A stretch of DNA of 64,000 nt, taken from assembly GCF_964340395.1 (NCBI RefSeq), contig NC_135554.1, positions 25,000,592-25,064,591 of the forward strand, read 5' to 3'. The notes under the pieces are model-generated. The model worked only from the letters and a program-made list of their open reading frames with translations. It did not search any database and was not told where the DNA came from. Made by a program: the position numbers and the translations under genes. The stretch is from Glandiceps talaboti. Lineage: Eukaryota; Hemichordata; Enteropneusta; Spengelidae. Each line of letters starts with the position of its first letter. The stretch's first letter is position 1. This document shows, in pieces, positions 36,693 to 50,205 of this stretch.

Positions 36693-37087
36693 GCGCATCA
36701 TAGTGATCCTGTGGGCACAGCACAGTGATCATGTGGGCACATATATATAATCTTCTTTATTACCTACTTATTAAATTTACATTTGTAGATAAAATAAATA
36801 ATACATTTTTGACGTAGGTAAAAGGAGACCAGAAAATAGCTACTTGATAATCAAGTCTGTCTCCTTAGACACTGTAAATAACATTTATAATAAATACATG
36901 ACAAAATATAAAGAGGGCAGTGAAAACAAAACTAAATATCTATGAAAATAGATCATCACAGTGATCCTGTGGGCACATCACAGTGATCATGTGGGCACAT
37001 CACAGTGATCATGTGGGCACATCACAGTGATCCTGTGGGCACATCACAGTGATCCTGTGAGCACATCACAGTGATCGTGTGAGCACA
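36693..37087. repeat. 22-bp minisatellite split by an inserted sequence
   Basis: Unit CACAGTGATCCTGTGGGCAC plus AT. About two units at 36693-36742, then about six more from 36952 to 37087. The ~210 bp between is unrelated AT-rich sequence that on the minus strand ends in TAAATAAAAT... and AATAAAGAAGATTATATA, like the 3' tail of a retroelement. Confidence 0.75.
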
Positions 37088-38894
37088 CAGCAAGATGTTT
37101 TTCTTCTCATCAATTTCTGATTATATACAAAAGCTTTCATCATGATGGTTCACTAGACTAAATGGTATATGTATCAGTATAGTATGGTGTAAAGATATTT
37201 AGTGAAACACATGCATGTATTTATGGTCATAAGACCTAATCACAATCGAGAACTCAATTGCAGTAAATTTTTGAAATTTAATTTTCATATTACATTTTTC
37301 AAAAGAATGCTTTCTATACAGGATAATACAGTGTAGATTGAAAGACTGTGTGTACAGTGTATACTTGTAATTCCCAGTTGTTGTACGACATTTTTCTGCT
37401 TGTAAAATTTTAATGTTCATATGCTGTTTGTGCTTAATGATTTTAACTGTATTAGACACAGAGAAGAATAACTGAAGAAACCCATGCCTATTTACAATGT
37501 ATGTTGTGTGCATTTTCAGCCTAATGTTAACAATTGACTAATCTCAATTGTTAACATTTACATACTGGTTGGGTGCTAGTGCCTTGGGTTCTATGTTAAC
37601 ACAGAGCTTATGATATGACCCAATTCTAGCCCAATGGTTATTGAGCTGTACAGTATGTGACAGAACGTTCATGGAGTTGCTAAAATATTGAGATTATTGT
37701 GTTTTACAGAAAATGTAATCACATGGACTTGCGTGCTTAACTGTTCTGAGATGTGAAATTGGTTCTTCAGTAAAAGAAAATAATCAAACATCCATGTACA
37801 AGTTGAACATGCTAAAGCTTAAAAAAAGTTAAATAAGAAAAAATACATTGTATTTTCAAATCCAGTTCTGAAAATAGTGATCTGGCATTCCATAGAGCAG
37901 TACATGGTTTTGTGTGCAGTGTACATGTATATGCATATATATATAAGCCTCATCATTAGCCCCCGGGCACACATACAGACATAGATTTTCCAACTCTGTT
38001 TTCATGAAATCGTCATTCCATTTAATAACTGCTGTATATGCAATAATCCATGGAAAGTGAGTCTTAAAACACACACAGAATGTAAAAGTTGATTAGAACC
38101 TATTATGTTGCTTTCTACTGCGCATAGTGCGAAGTCTCACAGACTCCAAGTAGATTAGGATGCCGAGTCAAATCGTGGTGATTCAGACAGGCAGGTGATT
38201 ATATGACAAGCTTCATTGATCCAAGGCTTAGGGACTTTGCTTCTAAAGACTAAACTAAATTGTGTGTAAAATGTGATTATTTCTGCCTTGTGTTACTATT
38301 TGCTAGTAAGCACTGTGTGCACTTACTGTATCATTTTATCATGCAACTGAATTGGATAGCAAATCTTTTACCATTAGCAAGTACATGTATGGTTGCATGC
38401 AATCTCACTCTGTAATTCTTCACTCAGCTGAATCAGTTAACAAATCTTTCCAGTATATTTGCCCAGTTTGTCATCAGCGGATGTTAAAATTCTATCACTA
38501 TTGTTCCTTTTTGCTATCTTATTTCCGTTTATTCATGTATAAAGTTGATCCTATATAACTTTCATTTATTAGTTTTCTTCCATTTTGTTCAACAACGTAC
38601 ATTTAAGTAGGTTTTTCCCCGTTGTATTGTAAGATTTCTTTCCACCTCAGTGCATCGTGTAAAAGGCATCTTCTCACATAAAACATCATAAACAAATACA
38701 TTTTAATAAAAGTAGAACGAAAAACTGAAATCTGAAGGATGAAACCATAGCACTTATCAAATTTTTCCATCAAACATTATGTATGCAAGCCAAAGAAATT
38801 GTTTGGGATTTATAATTATAAGAATTTGACTCTTTTGAAATTCAATATAACATCTGCAGAAAATTGGTATAGAATATGATATATATATATATCT

Positions 38895-39560
38895 ATATTT
38901 TAATGAGTGAAATTTTATTTTAAAAGCATCGTTTTATAATACTTTCAGACTAAAGGTAATATTGTAATAAGACAACTGTGCTAATTGCCTCAGTTTGTTG
39001 CTATGTTACAAATTTTAATAAGTGAACTTTCAGTATATACTTTCATTTTAAAAATATTATATTGTGATGAGGCAAATTCTGTTGCTATGCTGATTGATTT
39101 TAATAAGTGAAATTTAGGTTTAAAAGTATTATATCATACTTTCAGTTTAAAAATATTGTATTGTGATGAGACAAATGTGCTATCTCTCTATTGTTATGCT
39201 AATTATTTTAATAAGTGAACTTTAGGTTTAAAAGTATTATAATTTATATCATACTTTCATTTTTAGAAATATTATCTTGTGATGAGGCAAATGTGGTGCA
39301 TCTTTCTGTTGCTATGGTGATTAATTTTAATAAGTAAATTGTAAAGTTTTAAATCATTATATATACTCCCAATTTAAAAACGTGATATAATTCTTTCAGT
39401 TTAAAAATATTACATTGTAATTTAAAAGTATTATATTGTGATAAGGCTTATAATATGTGCTGTTAGTCTCTGTTGGTGAGTGAACATCCAGTTTAAAAGA
39501 ATTACATTTACTTTCACTTTTAAAGTATGTTATTGTACTAGAGACATGTATATATACTAT
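38895..39560. repeat. Diverged tandem repeat, ~90-110 bp unit
   Basis: TTTTAATAAGTGAA(C/A)TTT, GTTTAAAA(G/A)TATTATA and TTGTGATGAGGCAAAT recur five to six times in order, with CTGTTGCTATG between. Old, degenerate array. Confidence 0.6.
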
Positions 39561-40400
39561 GCCTCTGTTGCTATGACAACAGCACTCCATCACTGCATCA
39601 CTACTAGACGCTCTTTCTACAAATCATTTCTAATTGTTCACAATGGAATGTTTTAAATTTCTTGTCACAGTCTTATGTTGTTAATGTCACCATGGAAACT
39701 ATAATGTCATCTCTGAGTAATCAATAGTGAGCAAATTTATGAGTGAAGTAATAAAATCCAATATACATCTCCAGTGCCAAGTATTGATTGATTCTGGAAG
39801 GCAGATATTCCATGCGCAACTTTAACTGTAAGCCGAGAAAGCGGTAATTGAAACATTGATTATTGAACCTTTACTTCTGGAATGAACCCTGAGTTGTTAG
39901 ATAAGGAGTGGTGCATTATCTAGACTTACCAGACTTTTTATTACACAGAGGTTCCCAGTATCCATTAATTGTAGTGCTTTACGATTAATGAATTCATTTA
40001 TTGATCTCCAAGATAACATTGTAAAAAAAATAGATACATTTGTACATATATTTCTAAAAGTAATGGAAAATGGTACTCGTCCCTAGGTACATGCATGTAC
40101 ATTGTATGACAATTAAATGTAGCTTGGTGAGTAGTACCTTTATACAATCTGTTTACCATCCTCACAAGCCAGAGCACATTAGTTCTGCTAAAGCAATGAA
40201 ATATGGCGGGTACGTTTTGGATGGTGCCGCAAGGAGGCTTGTGGTTTACAACATTGTGTAGTTGCACAATGGTAGATGCCAGCTTCTATTAATATACATT
40301 CTAAACTGATTATTCTGTGTGAATTGCTAATATTTTAGCCGCATTTCTGTGGTTTGGGTAGGGAATAATCATCTCATTTGGTATTCGCATTCCTAGGAAC

Positions 40401-40411
40401 ATGTATGTATG

Positions 40412-40445
<34 letters not shown>

Positions 40446-40446
40446 T
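40401..40446. repeat. (GTAT)n microsatellite
   Basis: About 11 GTAT units with one GTATATAT slip. Confidence 0.9.
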
Positions 40447-40897
40447 AAGTGCGGTGATTAGTACATTTACAACGTGTAGACAATGTGTAACTACCAAAAT
40501 TATAGGCTAGCTCATATGAATGTACACTCTAAACCTACTGTGCATGAATTGCTAACATTTGACATGTTCATGTAATCTCACTTTTGTAGCTTGGAAATAA
40601 TCATCTCATTTGCGTAATTTAATATGATACCCATCCCTAGGTACATGTATGTATGACAAGTGTGGTAACTGTTTAAATTTTAACATGTGTAACTTACACA
40701 ATGGTATGCTAGCTTATAATAACTAAGCCATTTCTGTATGAATTACTAACATTTTAGTCTCATTTCTGTGGTTTGTGTAGGAAATAATCATCCCATTTGC
40801 ATATAATATATTTCGCATCCCCATGCATTTTCATCTTATTTATCAATATGCACATGGTACATGTAAACGCATTATATGGTGTTTGTTAGTATGATTT

Positions 40898-41135
40898 AGG
40901 GTTGTTGGTGGCCGAGTGGTTTTTCCACTTCCCTTTTACCACTGCCGTCAGGGTTTGAACCTATTCTGGGTTTAATATTAAATTTACCTCGTAAGAAGAG
41001 TCTCATTCAGTTTGACTCTACCGAACAATGCAGGTTTTCACTCCAGTTTCCTCCTGCACTAACACAGAACCCTGTTGTTATTGGACAATATTTGTTGGAT
41101 GGTAAATAAATACATAAATATTAAATAAATAAATA
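40898..41135 (+). mobile_element. tRNA-derived SINE, copy 1 (plus strand)
   Basis: A pol III box A (TGGCCGAGTGG, 40909-40919) and box B (GGTTTGAACCT, 40952-40962) have tRNA-like spacing. The box A sequence is of the Leu/Ser tRNA type. A tail of AAATAAATACATAAAT and AAATAAATAAATAAA follows at ~41104-41138. The second copy at 58484-58722 shares the head, AGTTTGA(C/T)...CTACC and TAACA(C/A)AG. The tRNA part cannot form a full tRNA, so this is not a tRNA gene. Confidence 0.75.
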
Positions 41136-42324
41136 AAGCACATGGACTTCTGTTGTTCAACACTTACTGTCACATTATGATATTGCGTATGATTTTCAAA
41201 AAAATTCTACAGTCATACTTGACTTCCATATTATTTGTTGATTTTTAGCTTATTTGCATAATCAACATCTAGGAAAGTGTCTTTATTTGCATGTAGTATG
41301 ACAGTCTCATCTGTGCATTTCCCGTATACTGATCAAAACAGTTTTGTATTTCATGAAATGAAGATTGCATGATTTGAAATAGTAGTACATGTACATTACA
41401 TTCTTATGTCATCTCCTATGAAGTTTTCTACGAAATGTACTGAATTGGTTTGAAAGTTTAAAGATTCTTTTCGTTGTCTGTCCTTTCATCTCTTTTGTTG
41501 TCATTGTTTGGTCTTCTATCATGGAAGAATGATAGAAAAGTTGTACAGTTAAGATATAAGGAAATGTAGGTTTCCATTTGAAAGTCTGCGATCAGAAAAT
41601 ACCCTAACTGCGACAGAGCATATCTTTACTTCTATGTTCTTGAATCAAATGGTATTTTTTGAATGAAGAGTGATGTGACTGTTATCAGGGCTGCTCACTT
41701 CACTTTGCACTTTTTATTGATTCTAATGTATTCTCACTCTAAAGGAAATCTGCAAAGTAGTGAAAGAACCTTTTAATTTCTTGAGTCCTGCCCACATAGT
41801 ACATTGACTTATAGTTAGAGTACGAATGGACTCGTAATTTTGTTATTTTAGGGACTGCCTCAAAATATCTCATATAAGCATGTAGGAAAGTAATAACTAA
41901 ATCCAAGTCAATAAATACAAATATTTCCATTTGTTTATATTTTGTAATATAATTATCATTTCGGCAATCTTGTCAACGTTTCTAAAATATTTTAAAGTCA
42001 CTTCCACAAAATTACAGCCACTAGTCAAATAGTTTCAACCACGCTTTGCTCAGTATGAGTGAGAAAACTATATAAGCATTGAACATGTTACATGTGATAG
42101 TTAAAGTGTAAATTGATCATACTACATTATGTAAATATTGTGTTGTACATGCAAACATTTGAATTAATGTAACATTTGGTTATTTAAAAGTACATGTACG
42201 AAGTTGAATCCCAAATCCAAGTTTAACTTAATGCCTGTAAAACGTTAAGTGTCTGTAAATAGCCATGGTATTGTTGCACATGTATTTGCTATCTAACTTT
42301 TTTCTCTTGATAGGACACTTTCAA

Positions 42325-42490
42325 TATTTCAGCTTAGGATTAAATTCAGGAATGAAAAGCAGTTTTCTGGCAGAGTTATAGACAAAGTTAGTCCAGAACA
42401 AATGAATAGCCTATATAATCCCTATTTAGTTTAACTTATATGAATATAACACTTAACTGATGCGAGAACCTGGGATTGAAACCATGGTTT
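42325..42490 (-). repeat. Interspersed repeat family 3, copy 1
   Basis: Reads on the minus strand GGTTTCAATCCCAGGTTCTC ... ACTAACTTTGTCTATAACTC ... TTTAATCCTAAGCT. The same blocks in the same order are at 43173-43340. GGTTTCAATCC resembles a pol III box B, so a SINE origin is possible. Weaker relatives may be at ~12355 and ~35785. Confidence 0.5.
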
Positions 42491-43172
42491 TTAAAAATTT
42501 TTTTTTTGCTGGGCATTGCTCCCAGCAGTTTTCTTTTTATGCAGACATATACACACAATCACACACATTTCTATCCATTCAGGGTCGATACTACATAACA
42601 GGGCTATTTGGCACACTTCATATCACATTGCTGTGGAACTGTCAAAGCTTTTCTGGTCAGTCCACAGGCTATTCCGGAGTGACCCAGGCATTGGCAAACG
42701 TAGCACCTGTGGCTCCCTGGCTTTTAATCAAAAGCTTGAGATGTTCTATTTTAGTCATTGCAATTGTCACAGAATGAAAAAAAAACAGAAAAAATAACAC
42801 ACCATCTGTATTTTCAAATATAAGTAATGCAATTAATATTTTTAGACAGCAGTATAATCCCCATGACATCTACATGCAACGTAAGCAATCAACCTCACTG
42901 AATGTTTGATATTACAACGATGATACTAGTATGATAGGAATAATATGATATATATATGTGAATATTTCCCTAAGGGCCATAAGAGATGGTATCAGTGAAA
43001 TGCCTGTCAGATATATTTCATATTTTTTTAAGATTGCATATCAGCAATTTACAACCCAGATCAATAATAAATCGTTAAGACTGAGTTTTGTTACAAAAAG
43101 GTAAAATGCCAGTAAAATTTATAGTTATTAAAAATTGCCATAGTTCTGCCATATATTATTCACCGGTAAAGT

Positions 43173-43340
43173 TTAGCTTAGGATTAAAGTTAAGGGGCAA
43201 AATATGCACAAATGTCAGGCAGAGCTATAGAAAAAGTTAGCCCAGCACAAAAATATAAGACTTGTATGTACATGTAATTTTCATAGCTCCACTGATATGA
43301 TAAATATCCAAGAGCCTAGGATTAAAACTGGTCCCCAATT
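43173..43340 (-). repeat. Interspersed repeat family 3, copy 2
   Basis: Minus strand: CAGTTTTAATCCTAGGCTCT ... GCTAACTTTTTCTATAGCTC ... ACTTTAATCCTAAGCT, matching copy 1 about 850 bp away. Confidence 0.5.
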
Positions 43341-43668
43341 CATAATATGTATGTACATGAACATTTTGGGGATTATTTTGATCGCTGTGCTTGGAGAAAA
43401 CTAGTGGTTGCCTACTTTGCAGATTAGGCATGATGATGAAATGAAAATATTATGAAGACAAATAGACGTACAGTAGAAGGCAAATTGATAATGGTTATTA
43501 TACCATGCATAAGCTAAAAATATGGAATATATACTCTGGTTGTTCTACATACGTGTACATCACGACAACGTGTGTCTACCTCACTGGTTCTGCTGTGTTT
43601 GTATTAGTCAAAACATTCCAAATTGCCATTATTTTCCCCTATTTTAATTTGATATTACTGGCGGAATG

Positions 43669-43802
43669 TTATTCTCCAATATTTTTCTCCATTCAGCTAG
43701 AAAATACTCTTGACCTAAGGGTTGTCACTACGAGTCGCTATATGAAGGCCCTTAGGTCACTCGCATTTTCCTTGGCAGAATGAATAAAAATATTGGGGAA
43801 TA
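43669..43802. mobile_element. 134-bp fold-back element with ~58-bp arms
   Basis: TTCTCCAATATTTTT / AAAAATATTGGGGAA at the ends, CTAGAAAATACTC / TCGCATTTTCCTTGG next, and GACCTAAGGG / CCCTTAGGTC inside, around a ~17-nt loop. TA may flank both ends. Structure typical of a small mariner-type MITE. Confidence 0.7.
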
Positions 43803-44420
43803 TAAAACATCTAAATGTCAAAATTGGTATAACCTTACATGAATCTCAGCTAGAAGTTACTCAACTAACTCTCTCCCAGCTGCATATATTCCTTGATAGA
43901 TAAAAACAATCCAACCATGCATTTACTGTAAAGACCATTTCCACAAATAAATAACCGTCTGTCCCGAGTACGATAAATAGTCATGGCAGATGAAATGGAA
44001 GCTGTCTTCCAATAGTCTGGAATTCCTTCCCTAGAGTCTCCTAATGCATTGAGAATACAACTTATATCTTTCATGTGTTGATGCATTGTATTTATTTCCA
44101 TTGACAGTAATGGTGTATATGGCTTACTGATATACCCTTAGGATCTTAACAGTTCAAACAGAAAATTAATCATGGCACACCTACGTTTATACATACAGGA
44201 AATTCACTTTGTTAAGTTTTTTCTTCTAAAAAACAGTTATCTCTCTGTGATATGTAATACAACATGCCACATCAAGAACAAAAAAGGTGTGTTCTTGAAC
44301 CCATAAGTTGAATATTTTCAGTTGCCATTTTTAGCAAAAATCTTTTAAAAAAATGAACATTATTAGTCAAGTTTTCAAAACATGATATTTTTGGATTTTT
44401 TCAGACTTTAGGTACATTGC

Positions 44421-44470
44421 CTATTTATTTATTTATTTATTCATTTATTTATTTATTTATTTATTTATTT
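44421..44470. repeat. (TTTA)n microsatellite
   Basis: About 12 TTTA units with one TTCA. It could be the tail of a minus-strand retroelement, but nothing recognisable follows. Confidence 0.85.
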
Positions 44471-45310
44471 CCAAAAACTTAACTATACTTAACACATAAT
44501 TTCCTCATTTGTCCTCCCTGAAAAAAAAATCTTACTATACTACTAGTTGAAATTTTACCTGCCATAGCTTTTGAATCACACGATATAGATTTACCTCCTT
44601 GCTTTCACACAGTTGTCTTTAGTCGGTCCTGAAATCTTGAAACTTCTTGAAAGAGCCTGCTCATGGTATGAAACTAGTTGAAGATTCAAGCTGTATTTGT
44701 ACTTAATGATTTACAAAATATCTAAAATTTCAAACTGGAACAGATACAGTCAGTAGATGATTGCTTCTACATATAAACAACTCAAAGGCGCCAAGCCATC
44801 TCGTAATTTTCTGAGAACACTCTTGATAAAATGAAAGTAAATATTTCAAAATCACTTCACTCACGTAATTTTATATGCATCTTAAAAGTAAAAGAAGTCT
44901 TCAAGTTAAGCTGTTACATTGTTCACAAAAACTTTAACCTATTCTCCGTTAAAATCAAGAAGAAAAAGAAAGACAGAGAGGTCACCATGGAATATTTAAA
45001 GATATATCAGAAATTGATATCACAATTTTCCATATCATACTTCAAAATTTCCTTTGAATTCTGTGTTACATTAGCTTGTGATGCATTTGGCAAATAATAG
45101 CTTGATAATTTCCTTTAAGACAAGATTGTGAACAAGAAATTTCTTACAAGGTTTCAAAATGACCAGAAATGAGCTTTCATATGATAAGGTTATGGGTGAC
45201 TTGAAGTTTTTTTCAGATTTCTGGTCACCAAGGTGTGTGCTTACTTTAATATTTGACATGTATAAAGTGTGGAAAATAATTAGAATACTCCAAAGTTTAT
45301 AAATATAAAA

Positions 45311-46190
45311 AAGCTACATCTTAAGTTGAGGAGAGACAATATGTTCCGCTACATCTTAAGTTGAGGAGAGACAATATGTTAGTTACATCTTTAGTTGAGG
45401 AGAGACAATGTGTTAGTTACATCTTTAGTTGAGGAGAGACAATGTGTTCAGCTACATCTTTAGTTGAAGAGAGACAATGTGTTAGTTACATCTTTAGTTG
45501 AGGAGAGACAATATGTTCCGCTACATCTTAAGTTGAGGAGAGACAATGTGTTAGTTACATCTTTAGTTGAGGAGAGACAATATGTTCCGCTACATCTTAA
45601 GTTGAGGAGAGACAATGTGTTAGTTACATCTTTAGTTGAAGAGAGACAATGTGTTAGTTACATCTTTAGTTGAGGAGAGACAATGTGTTAGTTACATCTT
45701 TAGTTGAGGAGAGACAATGTATTCCGCTACATCTTTAGTTGAGGAGAGACAATGTGTTAGTTACATCTTTAGTTGAGGAGAGACAATGTGTTAGTTACAT
45801 CTTTAGTTGAGGAGAGACAATGTGTTAGTTACATCTTTAGTTGAGGAGAGACAATGTGTTAGTTACATCTTTAGTTGAGGAGAGACAATGTGTTAGTTAC
45901 ACCTTTAGTTGAGGAGAGACAATATGTTAGTTACACCTTTAGTTGAGGAGAGACAATGTGTTAGTTACACCTTTAGTTGAGGAGAGACAATGTGTTCCGC
46001 TACATCTTTAGTTGAGGAGAGAAAATATTTTCAGCTTCATCTTTATTTGAGGAGAGACAATGTGTTAAGTTCCAACTTTAGTTGAGGAGGGACAATATGT
46101 TCATCTACATCTTAAGTTGAGGAGAGACAATATGTTCATCTACATCTTAAGTTGAGGAGAGACAATGTGTTAAGTTACATCTTTAGTTGA
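45311..46190. repeat. 34-bp minisatellite, ~25 copies
   Basis: Unit TTAGTTGAGGAGAGACAATG followed by TGTTAGTTACATCT. Two linked variants mix: ...TGTTAGTTACATCTTTAG and ...TGTTCCGCTACATCTTAAG. Variant units cluster at the left (45311-45730) and far right, with a homogeneous run between 45730 and 45900 and a CACC subtype at 45897-45970. The open frame through it (RDNVLV...) is a by-product of a period plus one codon shift, not a gene. Confidence 0.95.
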
Positions 46191-47045
46191 GAGTCAGGCA
46201 ACTTCAAGCAATGTGCATGTACATGTACTACAGCTGAATGTATTTAGTTGCAATAAACAATGCAAGCCTTAAATGCAGAGAAACAACATGATTATTTTTG
46301 TTTTTTGAATTTCACAAGAGATTATAAGGAAAATAAATCATGGAACATAAAGATAGTAATAACATAAAAGGATTTTGTGTATTAATAGATAAGATAATTT
46401 ATGTCAATAAAAATAAAAATTTCATAATGATTCAAACTCAAGATGAAATGGCAATGACTGCTTATATCGCTCTTGTAGTGCCATCTATCACAAAATAATC
46501 ACAGAATGTAATCTGTCAAAATAGGTCTGTGTCCATGCCATTCGTTATCCAACAATGCTGCCTGCCAACATTATCATGGTTAGATATCACATGTATTAAT
46601 GTTGTATATCTGCATGTTAATAAATTAATTTGCCTTTACTTGTCTATATGTGGATCATTTTCAAATCATACTATCAATTGGAACAAAGTTATTGCTTGTT
46701 ATTGCACTTACAAATAAATGTATGATTTGAAGTAGATATGCAAATTCTGCAGTACAGAAACAATGCAACTCCCATCAAATTGTTATGTTTCATTTGAAAC
46801 AAAATTTTTGGTCACAATACTGAAAAGTGACTGCGTGTATGTTTAGATTGAATGATTATTTGAATAATCATACATGTAGTGTTAATGATTTTTTCACAAC
46901 TCAAAATGGTGACCAATGGTCAAACCAAATAAATTACATTGTACATTGTTAAAAGACTGAAAAAAAAGAATATGGACAACCAATAAAAGAAATTAAATAC
47001 ACACTGTGGCTAGGCTGTAGTAAAAGTTATAAAACATAGAACTAA

Positions 47046-47322
47046 GGCCTAAAAAAATTTGTTTGGTTCCAGTTACCTGACCACCTAGGTTTTCACTGCC
47101 GACTGTAAACTTTTTTTTTACATGTTCGACAAAAAATCAAATAAAATCGTGAAAATTATGAAGTCTTGGGAGAAATAGTGGATGCAGACACTGACATCAA
47201 CTTAAAAAGACAATATAAAACTGTTCTTCCAATCTGTAATGGCTGTACACATGAAAAAAATCTACCTACCCGAGCTATCCTAAAATTGAGCATAATCGGA
47301 ACCACACAATTATTTTTAGGCC
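47046..47322 (+). mobile_element. Harbinger/Tourist-like MITE, copy 2
   Basis: 277 bp from GGCCTAAAAAAAT to TTTTTAGGCC, with TAA directly on both sides (47043-47045 and 47323-47325). Subterminal GTTTGGTTCCAGTTACC is mirrored by ATAATCGGAACCACACAA. It lacks an internal ~110 bp present in copies 1 and 3. Confidence 0.85.
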
Positions 47323-47639
47323 TAAGTTACAAATGTATAGTAAAGCATGAAAAAAAGCTTCAAAACACAGTTTATATATACATATACACAGTTTGACGTG
47401 AAATAGCAACAAAAGAATACTTCACAACAGAGACACTACCACTGGTTCAACTTAACACAATAGGCCTGTATTCCCATACATTTGTTCTATACTTGAATGT
47501 GATTATGGTTTTATGATGGGTTTATGAGAGTGACTATCAGATACAAGATGATGAAGTTTGTGTTCTAACTGTTACATTTACAATCCTTAGAGCCAAATTG
47601 TCAGCAAATTCTTGCTACCTGAAACAGAATATTACTGCC

Positions 47640-47815
47640 TAGGCACATCATAAAAATAACAAACATTCAATTTCTTGGTCGACACCATACCATATCCGTT
47701 CTATATGCTTCACATGCATTACTATAGATGCGTGTGAGAATAAATCGACGTTCTTGTTCTATTTTGACCCTCTAGCATGAGGTAAAATGCTATTACAGGT
47801 ACTGAGAATTATTGT
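47640..47815 (-). repeat. Dispersed repeat, inverted copy of 27690-27870
   Basis: TGCCTAGGCACATCATAAAAA, TCAATTTCTTGGT, GTGTGAGAATAAATC and CCTCTAGCATGAGGTAAAAT correspond to the reverse complement of the end of the 27.5-kb array. Confidence 0.65.
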
Positions 47816-48039
47816 TACACCTTTCTCCTAAACTGACAATTCTGAGCTGACTAAAGTCACTAAGTGCTTACCTGTAAATATTTTTGATATAATTCTACTC
47901 AGACTTTTTACATTGTAGGAAATCTGCAATTATCACTTATACATCCTTGAAAAAATAGCCACATGTATTTAAATTGATAAATTCAGTTAATATATTTATT
48001 TAATAAAACTACATGTACATAACCTGAACACCAAATTTC

Positions 48040-48490
48040 TGTCACATTTTTTCAGGATTTTGCCAAAAACAATGAAAAAGTATAATTTTGTACTCCATTT
48101 TTACCAAGTTTATACTTGAAAGTGAATTCTGTGTTAAACAATGATTCAGTAAAATACTGGCTGATATCGCATTTTCCTTAATATTTATGTACTTCTGCAG
48201 CGAAAAAATGCTTCTCAGTATACCAATTTGATATTTCATTTTACCAAAGTTTTATGTTAAATGAATTCTGTGTCCAAAAAATCATTCAATGAATTGTAAG
48301 TGATTTACTTTTTCCTTTATATTTAGGTAGAACCACAGCGATACCTTGAAAAAAAAATACTTCTATAAAATATAATAATTTCACATTTCATTTTACCAAA
48401 GTTTATATTAAGCTAATTCTGTGTCATAAATTGTTCAATGAACATGATTGAAACCTTACTTTTCCTTTATATTTACATATTTCTAGAACA
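48040..48490. repeat. Diverged tandem repeat, ~150-bp unit, three copies
   Basis: TTTTACCAAAGTTTATATT(A) with GAATTCTGTGT, TTCAATGAA and CTTTTTCCTTTATATTTA recur in order three times. Confidence 0.6.
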
Positions 48491-50039
48491 GTAACACTAG
48501 ATTCCTAGCCGTGATAAATGAAATTGGAAATCAATCAGATTTAAGTAATCAGTGACAGATATTTAATCTCTGAGTTGTGTACACAAGGCATGATTTCCTG
48601 CTTTCATGTTTTTTCAGCAAATAGTTTGATGAAATGAGAGATGCTGCTGACTTTTTGACAAAATTGATTAAAGCATTTGATGAAACTTGATATCAACACC
48701 TTTTAGTGAAATATTTATCTTCTCATCTTTGTTCAGCCCTACTCACCCAAATTTCCTTATAAAACATACACTCTAGTATCTAAATGCAATGTTGGTTTTG
48801 AAATTCACCTTCTCTCATCAAACCTGTAGACGTATAGTGTATGTGATAAATCCATGGCACTCAGGGTTAATTTGTAATACGTGTGTGATACTCGGCTCAC
48901 AAGAAAACCCATTTTTTCTCATTTTGTCCCAAAACAAAGACTATTGTTTCTTATTGGAGGACATATTAGTACAATTGTAAAATTAGGTTTTTGAGTACCA
49001 GTAGTACAGGCCGGTAAGCCAGCAGCAACAATTCTTATAAAATACTTTAAATAGACAATAAATGTCTGTGCAGACCCAAACAAAGTTTACAAAAACACTT
49101 TATTTCCTGATGTGGAATTCCCGATATGAGAAAAGGAAAGTGAGGAACACTAATTGTCACTGTATACATTGTATCTCATTAAGTGACATGTTCTGTGTTT
49201 GACAGGAGACTGAACAGAATCTTTGATTTACATTAAACCAGTGATTTTAGGGAATTTTGTCTCATATTTCGACATTTGTGAAAGTGAAAGTGATTGAGAA
49301 TTGCAGGTGGGTGGTACTTAGTAAAATATTGGCAAGGTAATTAAGGTACAATGTAGTGGGAGACTATTCTATAGCCAGCCGCCTACCGGTATACATGTTT
49401 GATGTACGCAACAATCACTTTTAATCACAAGTAAACACAAGTAATATTCTACCTCACCATTCTATAGAATCATGTGAGATGCACTGATCTACCAACAAGT
49501 CACTATGTTATTCAAATTACCACTCAACAACACTTATCCTAATATACAGCTCTGCCAAAGTCTATTATTTGTGTATGTGCAGACCTTTACAATTTGTGCT
49601 TATTACACTGTGACTGGGGTGCAACTCATATTAAACACAACAACTTGTGATCATCAGAAACTGAACAGGATCAAGTTTCAGTCACTGAGATATATGTTGC
49701 AGTCACTTGGCATCAATGACATGTCGTCATCTTCATGATGACACTGGTGTAAACCCAAGCCTTTCAACGGTAGTGGGTTACAATGTCTTGGGTGATATTT
49801 TATCTGACATCATGGATAAATCTAAGAACTGGATAATCTGACTGCTACATACACAAATAATCACTTTTAATAAAAAAAAAATTTAGTGTCTATGCATTGT
49901 GATATTTCAATATTTGCGGAAGTGACAGATACACACACACAGACTGGACGTGATGTTTGATAGAGTTTGATGTAATTTTTAATCAGTCATTTGCATAATT
50001 AATAGTTTAGTGATAATTTGTTTTTACCATGTTTGTTTA

Positions 50040-50205
50040 CGATTCACTACATTACATATATAGCAAACCTTTCACACATTTTTTGCATTTAATTAAAAAC
50101 ACAGATATGGTTTATGTTGTTTCACATTGGTTTTTTTTCACATGGAAATAGTGTTTAAAAATCCAAAATAAATACCCATTTCTCACCCATATAAAATACC
50201 CACTT
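50040..50205. repeat. Half copy of the 12973-13304 palindromic MITE
   Basis: TATGTTGTTTCACATTG, TCCAAAATAAATACC and ATACCCACTT then TA match the right arm and right end of the PIF1-intron element. The left arm was not found. Confidence 0.55.

Noticed and set aside
39998-40267. 89-codon minus-strand frame with VNHKPPCGTIQNVPAIFHCF
   Set aside because: Looks somewhat protein-like, but no family was recognised and there are no clear flanking exons. Possibly a repeat remnant.
40909-40962. Functional tRNA gene
   Set aside because: A and B boxes are present, but the acceptor stem and cloverleaf are not; it is a SINE head.
42460-42777. 105-codon plus-strand open frame, tested as the missing MPV17L2 exon
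   Set aside because: It has no WP.AQ or GWD motif and overlaps an interspersed repeat at its start.
45464-45673. Repetitive peptide frame RDNVLVTSLVEERQYVPLHL
   Set aside because: It is a translation of the 34-bp minisatellite; no gene signals around it.
45311-46190. CRISPR-like array
   Set aside because: Units are contiguous with no unique spacers, in an animal genome; it is a minisatellite.
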